The notes: generated from the letters alone by a model not told the origin. A stretch of 64,000 nt of DNA from JANLYC01 sp963815445 (GCA_963815445.1 CAWFGV010000011.1:1054001-1118000); one strand, 5' to 3'; positions 52,590 to 61,745 are shown, counted from the stretch's first letter. Program-made: numbers and translations.

Positions 52590-53581
52590 AGAAGTTCGTC
52601 AACGATCCGAAACAGTTCGTTCCCGAGATGCTCGAGGGCATCGCGCTGGCCAATCCGGACACTCTGACCTACGTGCCGGAGTACAACCTGATCATGCGCT
52701 CTGACGCCCCCAGGGACGACAAGGTCTCGATCGTCCAGGGGTCTGGATCCGGGCACGAGCCGGCCCACGTGATGGTCGTCGGGAAGGGCATGCTCGACGC
52801 GGCCTGTCCCGGTGATGTCTTCGCCGCGCCGCCCATGGACTACGTCTACGAGACGACGAAGAAGCTGGCGTCGCCCAAGGGCGTGCTGCTGCTGGTCAAC
52901 AACTACACCGGCGACCGGATGGCCTTCGACATGGGCAAAGAGCTCGCCGAGTCCGAAGGCATCAAGGTCGAGATCCTGACGATCAACGACGACGTCGCCG
53001 TGAAGGACTCCACCTATACCGTCGGCCGGCGCGGCGTGGCGGGGAACTTCTTCGTCATCAAGGCCGTTGGCGCCGCGTCCGAGCAGGGCGCTGAGCTCGA
53101 TGAGATCATCCGCATCGGCAAGAAGGTCAACGACGTGACCCGGACGATGGGTGTGGCCCTCACCGCCTGTACACCACCTGCCAAGGGCTCCCCGTTGTTC
53201 GACCTTGGCGCTGAAGAGATCGAGATGGGCGTCGGCATCCACGGAGAGCCTGGACGTGAGCGCAAAGCCCTCACCGATGCAGACGCGATCGCCGACGAGC
53301 TCCTCGACGCGGTGGTGACCGACCTGCCGTACAGCTCCGGCGACAATGTCGCCTTGATGATCAACGGACTCGGCGGGACACCCATCAGCGAGCTGTACAT
53401 CCTGTATCGCCGGGCGCACCAGCAGCTGGCCGAACGCGGTATCACGGTCACCCGAAGCTACGTCAACGAGTACTGCACCTCACTCGACATGGCGGGCGCC
53501 TCGCTGACCCTGGTGAAGCTGGACGACGAGATCGACGCTCTGCTCGGAGCACCGGCCGAGGTGGCCGTGCGGGTCTTCTGA
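52586..53581 (+). CDS. Dihydroxyacetone kinase-like substrate-binding subunit (DhaK type)
   Basis: A 331-residue subunit that binds a short ketose covalently. ATG 52586 overlaps the DhaL stop (ATGA) after AGGGAGAG; the earlier ATG 52565 lacks this. The motif SGSGHEPAHVMVVGKGMLDA holds one catalytic histidine, and the hemiaminal-forming H219 is in MGVGIHGEPGRERK. GLGGTPISELYILYR is in the C-terminal lobe. Known split kinases of this sort phosphorylate dihydroxyacetone, erythrulose or related four-carbon ketoses. It ends the operon. Confidence 0.92.
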   Translation: MKKFVNDPKQFVPEMLEGIALANPDTLTYVPEYNLIMRSDAPRDDKVSIVQGSGSGHEPAHVMVVGKGMLDAACPGDVFAAPPMDYVYETTKKLASPKGVLLLVNNYTGDRMAFDMGKELAESEGIKVEILTINDDVAVKDSTYTVGRRGVAGNFFVIKAVGAASEQGAELDEIIRIGKKVNDVTRTMGVALTACTPPAKGSPLFDLGAEEIEMGVGIHGEPGRERKALTDADAIADELLDAVVTDLPYSSGDNVALMINGLGGTPISELYILYRRAHQQLAERGITVTRSYVNEYCTSLDMAGASLTLVKLDDEIDALLGAPAEVAVRVF

Positions 53582-53582
53582 G

Positions 53583-55049
53583 TCAGCCCCGGCCCACCGG
53601 ACTCCGCAAGCCCCGCGCGTGCACGAGCGGGGTCCGGTGTGCCCACGGCTGCGCCCGCTCGAGCTGTCCTGCGAGCCGCAGCAGCGTTGCCTCGTCCCCG
53701 AACCGACCCAGCACGTGGATCCCGATCGGCAGGCCGTCGTCATTCCAGGACAACGGGACCGACATGGCCGGACCACCGGTGATGTTGGCGACGACACCGG
53801 CGTACTCAACGGTGGGTCCGCCGTGACGGAGCGCCCGGAACGGGTCGTCAGCTGTCGAGGTGATGTGACCCAGCGGCGGCGGTGGAGTGGACATGGTCGG
53901 CGTCATGAAGCAGTCGAACCCGGTCAGGAAACCAGCAATCACCCGCGAGAACCTCTGCAGGTCCTCGATGGCGGTGAGGTACTCCCCCGCCGTGATGTGT
54001 TCGCCCCTTTCCCAGTACGCGCGGGTGAGCGGCTCGATCTCGGCATCGCGCGGGTTGCGCCCGATGCGGCGGATCCAGTAGCGCAGGATCCACGAGACCG
54101 CCGAGTCGAACACGGTCCCGATCGCGGCACCGATCTCCGATGTCAGACCCGGCAGTGGAGCCTCGACCACGTCATGACCGAGCGATGCGCAGAGCGCGAC
54201 AGCCTCCTCCAACGCATGCACGCAGTCCGGATGGCCGGGCGCGCCGGCCGCGGTCACGGCTGAGTATGCGATCCGCAGCCGGCCGGGTTCACGGTGCACC
54301 TCAGCAGCAAACGGTCCGGTCGGCGGCGGAGCGGCATACGGGTCACCGGTTGCGGGGCCGGCCGTCGCGTCCAGGAGCGCGGCACTGTCCCGGACCGACC
54401 GTGTCAGGGCGTGCTCGACCGCCCAACCGCTGACGACGTCGCCGTACTCCGGCCCGAGTGGGTTGCGAGCCCGCGTGGGCTTGAGCCCGAACAGACCACA
54501 CGCCGAGGCGGGGTAGCGAATCGAGCCGCCGAGGTCGTTCCCATGTGCCATCGGCACGAGCCCGGCCGCCACTGCGGCCGCGGATCCACCGCTTGATCCC
54601 GACGTCGACCTCCTGGGGTCCCACGGGTTGCTGGTCGGACCGAACAGGGCCGGCTCGCACGCGGGAGCCATCCCGAACTCCGGCGTGTTCGTCTTGCCGA
54701 GGATGACGAGGCCAGCAGCGCGCAGCCGCCGCACGAGCTCGGAGTCGAACGTGGAGACGTACCCCGCGAGGAACCGAGATCCCTCGTGGAAGGGAACACC
54801 GGCCACCTCGAGTGCGAGGTCCTTGACCAGGTAGGGCACCCCGCGGAAGGTCCCGCCCGGAGCCGAACGCGCGTGCTCGAGCGCTTCGTCGTACATCGTG
54901 GTGACGACGGCGTTGAGCCGCGGGTTCGTGGCCTCGATGCGTTCGATCGCCGCCTCGACCAGCTGCACCGCCGTCACCTGACCCGCGCGGACGAGGTCTG
55001 CCTGGGCGGTCGCGTCGAGGAAAGCCAGCTCTTCGGTGAGAGTGCTCAC
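53583..55049 (-). CDS. Amidase (amidase signature family)
   Basis: A 488-residue hydrolase. GTG 55049 overlaps the stop of the small upstream gene (GTGA). The Ser-cisSer-Lys triad is visible: Lys in YLVKDLALEV (about residue 75), the signature STSGSSGGSAAAVAAGLVPM with cis-Ser, and the nucleophile Ser in DLGGSIRYPASACGLFGLKP. Length is typical. Family members hydrolyse aryl or fatty amides, 6-aminohexanoate dimers or carbamates; no GatC/GatB partner is near, so a GatA role is excluded. It probably acts with the methyltransferase and small protein of the same operon. Confidence 0.93.
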   Translation of the reverse strand: MSTLTEELAFLDATAQADLVRAGQVTAVQLVEAAIERIEATNPRLNAVVTTMYDEALEHARSAPGGTFRGVPYLVKDLALEVAGVPFHEGSRFLAGYVSTFDSELVRRLRAAGLVILGKTNTPEFGMAPACEPALFGPTSNPWDPRRSTSGSSGGSAAAVAAGLVPMAHGNDLGGSIRYPASACGLFGLKPTRARNPLGPEYGDVVSGWAVEHALTRSVRDSAALLDATAGPATGDPYAAPPPTGPFAAEVHREPGRLRIAYSAVTAAGAPGHPDCVHALEEAVALCASLGHDVVEAPLPGLTSEIGAAIGTVFDSAVSWILRYWIRRIGRNPRDAEIEPLTRAYWERGEHITAGEYLTAIEDLQRFSRVIAGFLTGFDCFMTPTMSTPPPPLGHITSTADDPFRALRHGGPTVEYAGVVANITGGPAMSVPLSWNDDGLPIGIHVLGRFGDEATLLRLAGQLERAQPWAHRTPLVHARGLRSPVGRG

Positions 55050-55327
55050 GACACACGCCCGACCAACGCAGCGTGAATGTCGCCGATGGGCTCCACCCGC
55101 GGTTGTGGGAGGCCGACCGATTCCAGCACGGTCGAAAAGTCCGCTCCGGTGCTGAAATCCGCGAAGACCTGGCGGCTCGGGCACGTGTCGTAGACGGTGA
55201 TCCCGCCGTCGCGTATGACGCAGATGCGCACGTCGTGCTGCCCGGTCGGAAAGGTCGTGTTGAGCCGCTCGTAACCGGCGACCAGGGTGTTCGGGTCACC
55301 GTCGAAAGTGTAGGAACCGAGAAACAT
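55046..55327 (-). CDS. Small conserved protein of the amidase operon
   Basis: A 93-residue protein opening with MFLGSYTFDGDPNTLVAGYE and followed by LNTTFPTGQHDVRICVIRDG and VYDTCPSRQVFADFS. The strand-helix-strand pattern suggests a ferredoxin-like alpha/beta dimer, as in EthD/ABM-type proteins. I know similar uncharacterised actinobacterial proteins but no function. It overlaps the amidase start by four bases and lies 55 bases after the methyltransferase stop. Confidence 0.75.
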   Translation of the reverse strand: MFLGSYTFDGDPNTLVAGYERLNTTFPTGQHDVRICVIRDGGITVYDTCPSRQVFADFSTGADFSTVLESVGLPQPRVEPIGDIHAALVGRVS

Positions 55328-55382
55328 CTCAAGCCTCCCTTTGCTGGTGGGTCAGGTCGTATCCATGACCTCGTCGGGCAGA

Positions 55383-56501
55383 TCAGGGACGGGCGACCAT
55401 GACCATGTTGAAAGGCAGGTCGGGTCCGACGCGTTGGACGTCGGTGAACCCGGCGTCGGTCAGGACCTGTCGAATCGCCGCCTCACCGGCCAGCGCACCC
55501 AGGGCATGCGGTCCGTGCTGGGCCATGGCGGTCGGCGTACACAAGAAAGTCGACACGGCGTACATGAGTCCAGCCATGGGGTGTTGTGCCAGGTTGTCGG
55601 CCAAGGTGTCGGCGCCCGCCGGGTCCAGAGTGACCAGGACTCCGTCCGGCGCGAGGACCGAGCGCAGGTGCCGTGCGGCAGCGACCGGGTCACCCATGTC
55701 GTGGAGGGCGTCGACGACAAGGATGACGTCGTAGTCGGCTCCGGGAAGGGCACGTGCGTCGGCGACTTCGAAGCTGACGTGATCAGCGACTCCGTGCTCA
55801 CGGGCCGCCGAGCGCGCTTGGGCGACGGAGTGGTCGTGGAAGTCGAAGCCGATGAGCTGTGCTGTCGGATATCGCTCGCCCAGGAGGATCGTTGAAGTGC
55901 CGTAGCCACAGCCGACATCTGCGACCTTGGCGCCTCGGCTGAACGTCTCAGTGAGGCCCGGGACCGCACTCAGCCACGCATCGACAAGGAACTCCCGTTG
56001 CAGCGGGCGGCTGAACTTCTCCTGTCCGACGAAGAAGGACTCGTCGTGTTCGTGCCAACCGATGCCCTCGCCGGTGCGGAAGCTTGCTTTAAGAGCGGGC
56101 AGGAGCTCCACGATCCCGGGCAGCCCGGCGAAGACTGCCACCATGCTGACCGCAGTGCTCTCGTCGGCAAGCACCAACGCTCCCTCCGGCGTCAGCCAGA
56201 ATGCGTCCCGGTCGGACTGGAACTCGATGAAGCCGTTGGCCGCCTGGCTGGACAACCACTCGCGCAGCAGCCGTTCTGACAGGCCGGTCCGCTGGGCAAG
56301 CTCCCGTGCCGTGACCGGGCCGGCCTGCGCAAGCGCGCGCCACAGGCCGAGCTGGTCGCCGAGGGCCACCAGGGCTGCGTTCACCGCGGCGGTGGCGTGC
56401 TGGCCGACGTGCTCGGCGAAGGCATTCAGCGTCGCCTCGTCGATGGCCGTCGCCGCGTACGCCGACGCGGTCTCTCGCTGCTCATGGTCGATCGTGGTCA
56501 T
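55383..56501 (-). CDS. Class I SAM-dependent methyltransferase, Rv2258c-like
   Basis: A 372-residue protein. ATG 56501 follows GAGGAGG with correct spacing and beats the longer frame from 56534. The N-terminal 115 residues carry a winged-helix-like domain (LVALGDQLGLWRALAQ, TARELAQRTGLSERLLREWL), as in O-methyltransferases and Rv2258c. The SAM site is KVADVGCGYGTSTILLGERY, followed by LIGFDFHD and ILVVDALHDMGDPV. Substrate unknown. The gene heads the minus-strand operon and is divergent from the large ATPase regulator (97 bases between starts). Confidence 0.9.
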   Translation of the reverse strand: MTTIDHEQRETASAYAATAIDEATLNAFAEHVGQHATAAVNAALVALGDQLGLWRALAQAGPVTARELAQRTGLSERLLREWLSSQAANGFIEFQSDRDAFWLTPEGALVLADESTAVSMVAVFAGLPGIVELLPALKASFRTGEGIGWHEHDESFFVGQEKFSRPLQREFLVDAWLSAVPGLTETFSRGAKVADVGCGYGTSTILLGERYPTAQLIGFDFHDHSVAQARSAAREHGVADHVSFEVADARALPGADYDVILVVDALHDMGDPVAAARHLRSVLAPDGVLVTLDPAGADTLADNLAQHPMAGLMYAVSTFLCTPTAMAQHGPHALGALAGEAAIRQVLTDAGFTDVQRVGPDLPFNMVMVARP

Positions 56502-56598
56502 GACTTCCTCCTCTGGCAGGACGTTTGTCATCAAGGCGCGAGAACTGCGCCAGGAACCGCGAGATCGGATCTAGCGGGGCGACGCAGATCGGACCACC

Positions 56599-59500
56599 AT
56601 GAGCGGTATGGCGACGCAAGCCCTGGTCGGACGAGACCACGAGCTGGCCATCCTCACGGCCGCCGTTGCACGAGCCTGCGCGGGATCCGGAGGGCTGGTG
56701 CTGGTCACCGGTGAGCCCGGTATCGGCAAGACCGCGCTGGTCGCGGCGGCGGCCGACCACGCGCGCCGACTCGGTGCCCTGGTCGCTCCAGCGGCATGTT
56801 GGGACGGTACGGGCGCACCGGGTTACTGGCCTTGGGTGCAGGTGGTCCGCGCGGTGGAACGGGCGCTCGGAGACGAGGAGTGGACCGCGGTTCGGACTGC
56901 CTCGGGTCGGGTCATCGACAGACTGCTCGGCGAACCGTCGGAGGAGTCGAACCACGACAGATCTGTCGACGAGGCCTTCCGCCTCTCTGATGCGGTCGCC
57001 ATTTTGCTGATGCGCGCGGCGGTCGTCCGACCCGTCGTCATCGCCCTCGACGACCTGCAGTGGGCCGACAACGCCTCGCTCGCGCTGCTGGAGTTCCTCG
57101 TGCAGCACACCGCTCTCGAGCCGGTCGCCGTCCTCGCGACGTGCCGCCTGCCCCAGCGGACAGGATCACCCGACCCTCTTGCCGGCCTTCGGGCACGGGC
57201 AACCACGGTGCCCTTGTCCGGTCTCGACCCTGCGTCCATCGGCAAACTGTTCGACCGCATGGCCGGTCAGTCCGCGGGGCCCGACGTCACCGCGACGATG
57301 GCAGTCCGGACCGGTGGAAACCCGTTCTTCATCGAGCAGACGGCCCAGCTGTGGCGCACCGGGGGCCCCTTCTCGGCCGTGCCTCCCGGCGTGTCGGAGG
57401 TTGTTGGGCGGAGACTCGCTCACCTCCCGGCAACGGCGGCCCAGCTGCTTGCAGTGGCCGCCTTGTTCGGCACCGAGTTCGACGGGCACGTCCTGGCCGC
57501 CGCCCAACGGGAGACGCCGGCCGTCGTACGAGAACTCCTCCGGCACAGTGTCGACGCGGGATTGGTGGCGCGGCTGCCTGCTCAGCGCTTCCGGTTCATC
57601 CACGACCTCGTGCGTGAAACGCTCTGTGACGCCTCCGGGCCTGCCGAGCGCCGTCGTGTCCACGCCGCGATCGTGCGCGCCGTTGCCGGACACGAGACGC
57701 TGGCCGCGCGCGTACTGCCGGCTCAAGTTGCCGACCACGCCTACCTGGCGGGTCCCGACCTGTCAGCGCAGGAGGCGCTCGCTCCCATCCTGCTGGCCGC
57801 GCGCTTGGCGACCAGCCGGATGGCGGCCGCTGAGGCGGCCCTTCACTACGGCCGGGCCTGGGAGCTGATCGACGCCGATCCAGCGGCTGCTCCCGGCGCT
57901 GGCACCGAGATCGCGTTGGCATTGGGCGCCGAGCAGCGGCGGGCCGGGCAGCTCGTAGCGGCAAGAACGACGTACGACCGACTTGTGTCAGATGCGCGCG
58001 CTCGCGACGATGCCGAGATCTTCGCGCGTGCGGCACTGGGGCTGCTGGAGCTCGGACACGGGATGGACAGTGACGCCGCCGTTGAGCTGATCGACGAAGC
58101 GAGCGGCCGGCTCGCGCGCGACCCCGCCCTGGCCGGCTCACCGCTCGCCGCTCAGACCCTGGCGGCGGCCAGCCGGGCTCGTGCCCACCACATCGGAGAC
58201 GATCGCGCCCACGCCGAGCGGCTCAGCGCCGCGGCCGTTGACCTCGCCCGCACCAGCGGCGATGACATGACACTGGCTTCCTGCCTGCTCGCACGGCACG
58301 ACGCGATCTGGGCACCAGGCACTGCCGGGCCGCGGCTAGCCCTGGCCGACGAGCTGATCTCCGTTGCGCGTCGGGTACCCGATCGTGAGCTCGAGCTGCA
58401 GGGATCACTGCTGCGCTTCGTCGCGCTTCTGGAGCAAGGTGACCCGCGAGGCCTCGACGAGCTGGAGGTGTTCGCCGCGCTGGCCGAGCGTTCTCAGCTT
58501 CCGAGGTTCACCTACTTGTCGCTCTCCCGCCGGGGCACGATGGCGACGCTCCGCGGCCAGTTCGATGCGGCACGCCATGTGATCGATGCCGCCCTGACGC
58601 TCGGCGAACAACTGGGTGAGGTCGACCGGTCGTCAGTCTGGTCCGACCAGGTCTGGCAGCTCGCGCGGCTGCAGGGCGACCTCGCCGAGATCGATGACCT
58701 CACGTCATTGCTGCGGAGCATGGGTGACCAGCATGCGCTCGTGATCGACGCCACGCTGGCGTTGGACCGGGGCGAGACGGTGCAGGCACTCAGCCGCCTC
58801 GACGATGTTGAGAAGCTGGGTCATCGTTGGCCGCGGTGGGGTGGGCTCGTCTGGCTCACCTTCATGGCCGAGCTGTCCGCCGCCTCGGGTGACCTAGCGC
58901 TGTGTCGACGAACCCGAGCCAGCCTCGACCCGTACCTGGACAGCTGGGCGGTGCTTGCCGGGGGTGTCGTCATCGCCGGACCGGTGCGTTACTGGGCCGC
59001 CCTTGTGGACGCCGCAGTCCATGACTGGAACGAGGCGATCGCGGGATTCGACAAGGCGGCGGCCGCGGCGGACGAACTCGGTGCCGAACCGTGGTCCTTG
59101 CTGGCGCGCCTGGGGGCGGCGGAGGCCATGATTTCGCGCGCCGACGACCGGGATCCCGCCGTGGCAGACCGGCTGGCGCAGTTGTCGAGTAAGGCCAGCA
59201 GCCTCGGCATGAGACCCGCGCACGCACGGATCGAACGACTCGTCGGCGAGTTGGCCCGGCGCAGCGAGTCCGTGTCGACAGGCAACGTTTTCCGGTTTGA
59301 CGGACTGGTCTGGACGTTGCGCTTCTCAGGCAGGACGACCACAGTCCCGGACGCCAAGGGGCTGCGTGACCTGCACGTGCTGCTCAGCCGGCCACGTACC
59401 GAGGTGCCAGCGATGACGTTGCTCAATCCGACAGACGCGACGCTCGCTCGGGCTGCGGGCCGGCTGGGCGCGGATCCGATGCTGGACGATCGCGCGAAGC

Positions 59501-59826
59501 AGTCGTACCGACGTCGACTGGCCGAGCTGGACGAGCAGATCGCGGCCGCGCTGGACACAGGCCAGGATCGCGCGGCGGCCGTCCTCGACAACGAGCGAGA
59601 GGCGCTGATCGGCGCGTTGGCAGAAGCCTCCGGCCTCGCCGGGCGATCCCGACGCCTCGGGGACACCACCGAGAGGGCGCGCAAGACCGTCACGGCGCGC
59701 ATCAAGGACTCCCTCCGTAGGCTTGACCAAAGGCATCCGGAGCTCGCCGCTCACCTGCGCGAAACGGTGTCGACGGGCACGGCCTGCCGGTACGAGCCGG
59801 ATACGGCCGTCACATGGAGCCTCTAG
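56599..59826 (+). CDS. Large LAL/AfsR-like ATPase protein without a LuxR domain
   Basis: A 1075-residue STAND-type protein. The N-terminal AAA module has Walker A TGEPGIGKTALV (about residues 37-48) and Walker B PVVIALDDLQWAD (around residue 150), then PFFIEQTAQLWRTGG. A long tetratricopeptide-like helical region spans roughly 390-890. The last 170 residues contain a beta segment (FRFDGLVWTLRFSGRTTTVP) and a helical end with GDTTERARKTVTARIKDSLR and HLRETVSTGTACRYEPD, a tail shared by several actinobacterial ATPases. No LuxR helix-turn-helix is visible, so direct DNA binding is uncertain. Start could be ATG 56608. Confidence 0.85.
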   Translation: MSGMATQALVGRDHELAILTAAVARACAGSGGLVLVTGEPGIGKTALVAAAADHARRLGALVAPAACWDGTGAPGYWPWVQVVRAVERALGDEEWTAVRTASGRVIDRLLGEPSEESNHDRSVDEAFRLSDAVAILLMRAAVVRPVVIALDDLQWADNASLALLEFLVQHTALEPVAVLATCRLPQRTGSPDPLAGLRARATTVPLSGLDPASIGKLFDRMAGQSAGPDVTATMAVRTGGNPFFIEQTAQLWRTGGPFSAVPPGVSEVVGRRLAHLPATAAQLLAVAALFGTEFDGHVLAAAQRETPAVVRELLRHSVDAGLVARLPAQRFRFIHDLVRETLCDASGPAERRRVHAAIVRAVAGHETLAARVLPAQVADHAYLAGPDLSAQEALAPILLAARLATSRMAAAEAALHYGRAWELIDADPAAAPGAGTEIALALGAEQRRAGQLVAARTTYDRLVSDARARDDAEIFARAALGLLELGHGMDSDAAVELIDEASGRLARDPALAGSPLAAQTLAAASRARAHHIGDDRAHAERLSAAAVDLARTSGDDMTLASCLLARHDAIWAPGTAGPRLALADELISVARRVPDRELELQGSLLRFVALLEQGDPRGLDELEVFAALAERSQLPRFTYLSLSRRGTMATLRGQFDAARHVIDAALTLGEQLGEVDRSSVWSDQVWQLARLQGDLAEIDDLTSLLRSMGDQHALVIDATLALDRGETVQALSRLDDVEKLGHRWPRWGGLVWLTFMAELSAASGDLALCRRTRASLDPYLDSWAVLAGGVVIAGPVRYWAALVDAAVHDWNEAIAGFDKAAAAADELGAEPWSLLARLGAAEAMISRADDRDPAVADRLAQLSSKASSLGMRPAHARIERLVGELARRSESVSTGNVFRFDGLVWTLRFSGRTTTVPDAKGLRDLHVLLSRPRTEVPAMTLLNPTDATLARAAGRLGADPMLDDRAKQSYRRRLAELDEQIAAALDTGQDRAAAVLDNEREALIGALAEASGLAGRSRRLGDTTERARKTVTARIKDSLRRLDQRHPELAAHLRETVSTGTACRYEPDTAVTWSL

Positions 59827-60278
59827 CCCCGGGGCCTGGTCCTCGCTGGAGTCCCGGGTTGCACCGGGCAGCCAGCGGGCCCACATGGCCGGGTGCCCGA
59901 CGGATTGACGAGCTGTCGTCGTGATGGCTGCTTGACCTCGTCGGAGTTCGACACCAATGCCTCGACGATGCTGCACCGGTCGGCAGTGTTGAGTGAGCGG
60001 GTGCCATCCCACGTTGACGGATCGATCCAGCCGCGATCGACGCACGATCGATGCAGGCAGGCGCCGACAACTGGCTAGGGAAGCGCGAACGGGGTTGTCC
60101 CGATCCGAGCACGGTGCCGCGATGCCATGAGCTGGACCGAGATCTCTGTCCGGAGCAGCTCCCCTGAATCCGTGCTGAGAACCCCCGTCAGCTGCTCGGG
60201 CAGGACGACGCGGTCTGTGCTCCACGCGAGATCTTCACGCCATCCAAGACCGGCCAGACCGTCAAGCTGTCCAATCCC
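59827..60278. other. Intergenic stretch without a recognisable gene
   Basis: About 450 bases after the large ATPase gene. Only short frames without codon character are present. A GTCCCGGGTTGCACCGGGC hairpin-like segment near 59850 may terminate the upstream gene, and CGATCGA-type short palindromes occur around 60020-60055. No repeat, tRNA or mobile end seen. Confidence 0.6.
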
Positions 60279-61646
60279 CTACATCATTCGGTTCGGGGTT
60301 TGAAGCGTTGGTGGCGGATGGGTCTTCGCTGGGGGTCGATGCGGGCTGGGGGCAGTATGTCGGTGATGCCGTCGGGGGCGAGGATCAGGTCCCATTCGCC
60401 TTGGTGGATGAGGTGGTGGTGGAAGCTGCACAGCAGGCATCCGTTGGTCGATGTCGGTGGGTCCGCCGCGGCTCCACGGGATCCGGTGGTGCGCTTCGGT
60501 CCAGGCGGGGGGTCGTTCGCAGCCGGGGAACACGCAGCCTCGGTCGCGGACGGTCAACGCGATGCGTTGGTAACGGTCGAACAGCCGCTTCGTCGTGCCG
60601 AGGTCGAGGATGCGGGAGTCACCGGACAGGACCATGGGCAGGAGGCCGGCGTTGCACGCCAACCGCCGGGTCTCACCGATGGAGATGGCACCGCCGGTGT
60701 CGAGGGTGGCTTCCCCGGCCCCGGTCCGGAGCTTCTCCGCGTCGACGGTGACCACGAGCGAGATGTTGGTGGCCCCGTGGTGGGGGTGTCCGTCGGCGGG
60801 GAGGTGTTCGATCAGCTCACAGAACGCCTGTCCGAGCCGGTTGCTATAGGGCAGGTCACCGATGGTCGTCTCCCCCAACGGGTCCGCCGGGGCCTCGTCG
60901 CTAGTGCCGGTGGCGGCACGTCGGGGTGAGGCCAGTGCGTCGAGGTGTTTCTTGAGCATCGCGAACGTGAGGTTCGGCATGGCGTAGCGGCCCCGGGCGA
61001 TCCCGTCGGCACCGTACTGGCCGGTGAACTCCGTCGCCGCCCACGCCTGCCGTTCCTGCTCGCGAAGCTGCTTCTCCAGCAGCTGGTCGGCGGTGTCGGG
61101 GTCGACCACCTCCACGAGATGGTTCGCCGCGACCTGCAGCTGGGTGAACGACAAAGTCTGGGCGTGGCCGATGAGGTCAGCCTGGGCGACGTCCACCCGA
61201 TCAGGCTCCACCCTGGGCGAGAGCCGGTGGATGGCTTCCGCGACCACCACTCCTTGTTCAGCCGACACCTGGCCAGTGGCGACGGCACGCCGGGTCGGTT
61301 CGGTCACGGCAGAGGTGCCGTGCAGCTGCCGGGCCGTGCGGACCGTGCGGGAGGCTTCGCCGGCCGACATCCGATGGGTCGTCATCAAATGCGCCCGGGT
61401 GGAGGAGGCACCGTGACGGTGGGGCAGGTTGCGGTCATCGGCCTCGCCGACCAACCGGGACACGACCTCATCGATCGCGGCCCGGGCCGCCAACGCGTCA
61501 CTGATCCGCCGGTCCAACCGGGCATCGTCCAGGGACCAGGTCGGGGTGTCGACCAGGTCAGCGAGCCGGCTCCGCACGTCCGCGACGGTCCGGCCGTAGG
61601 CATCGTCGATGCCCACGGTCGGCGGCGGATCCTGCGTCGTACTCAT
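60279..61646 (-). CDS. DUF222 (13E12-type) HNH endonuclease, copy 2, 3' frameshift
   Basis: 455 residues from ATG 61646 (MSTTQDPPPTVGIDDAYGRT). The DUF222 part is complete, and the HNH part CVFPGCERPPAWTEAHHRIP is intact up to DID. There an extra C at about 60447 shifts the frame, so the third HNH element (NGCLLC...FHHHLIHQGE) is read out of frame and replaced by a Pro/His-rich tail. Restored, it would end at 60284 with RFKPRTE. As read, the nuclease would lack its C-terminal zinc/histidine part and probably be inactive. Very similar throughout to copy 1 at 47.1 kb. Confidence 0.85.
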   Translation of the reverse strand: MSTTQDPPPTVGIDDAYGRTVADVRSRLADLVDTPTWSLDDARLDRRISDALAARAAIDEVVSRLVGEADDRNLPHRHGASSTRAHLMTTHRMSAGEASRTVRTARQLHGTSAVTEPTRRAVATGQVSAEQGVVVAEAIHRLSPRVEPDRVDVAQADLIGHAQTLSFTQLQVAANHLVEVVDPDTADQLLEKQLREQERQAWAATEFTGQYGADGIARGRYAMPNLTFAMLKKHLDALASPRRAATGTSDEAPADPLGETTIGDLPYSNRLGQAFCELIEHLPADGHPHHGATNISLVVTVDAEKLRTGAGEATLDTGGAISIGETRRLACNAGLLPMVLSGDSRILDLGTTKRLFDRYQRIALTVRDRGCVFPGCERPPAWTEAHHRIPWSRGGPTDIDQRMPAVQLPPPPHPPRRMGPDPRPRRHHRHTAPSPHRPPAKTHPPPTLQTPNRMM

Positions 61647-61745
61647 AGATCAAACCTAGAACCCGCCACCGACACTTTCTGGCCAGCACCGACCCTCAGA
61701 CCTGTTGTCCACAAGGAGATTCCGAGAATTTTCCCTGCGAATGTC
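61647..61745. repeat. Upstream sequence shared by the two DUF222-HNH copies (copy 2)
   Basis: Counterpart of 48419-48520, with CCACCGACACTTT and CACAAGG...TCCGAGAA in the same order. Marks the 5' limit of the duplicated unit; similarity fades near the end of the neighbouring CGAATGTCGAAG segment. Confidence 0.65.

Noticed and set aside
50247..53581. PTS-dependent dihydroxyacetone kinase operon
   Set aside because: No DhaM, EI or HPr gene adjoins, and an aldolase and a phosphatase are included, so a PTS assignment is not supported.
53583..55049. GatA subunit of aspartyl/glutamyl-tRNA amidotransferase
   Set aside because: No gatB or gatC is nearby and the operon partners are a methyltransferase and a small unknown protein; a general amidase is preferred.
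59827..60278. tRNA or small RNA gene in the gap after the large ATPase
   Set aside because: No cloverleaf, T-loop motif or strong intrinsic terminator pattern could be found by eye; only short palindromes are present.
47065..61646. A composite transposon bounded by the two HNH genes
   Set aside because: The copies are DUF222-HNH genes, not transposases; I found no terminal inverted repeats or target-site duplications at their outer ends.
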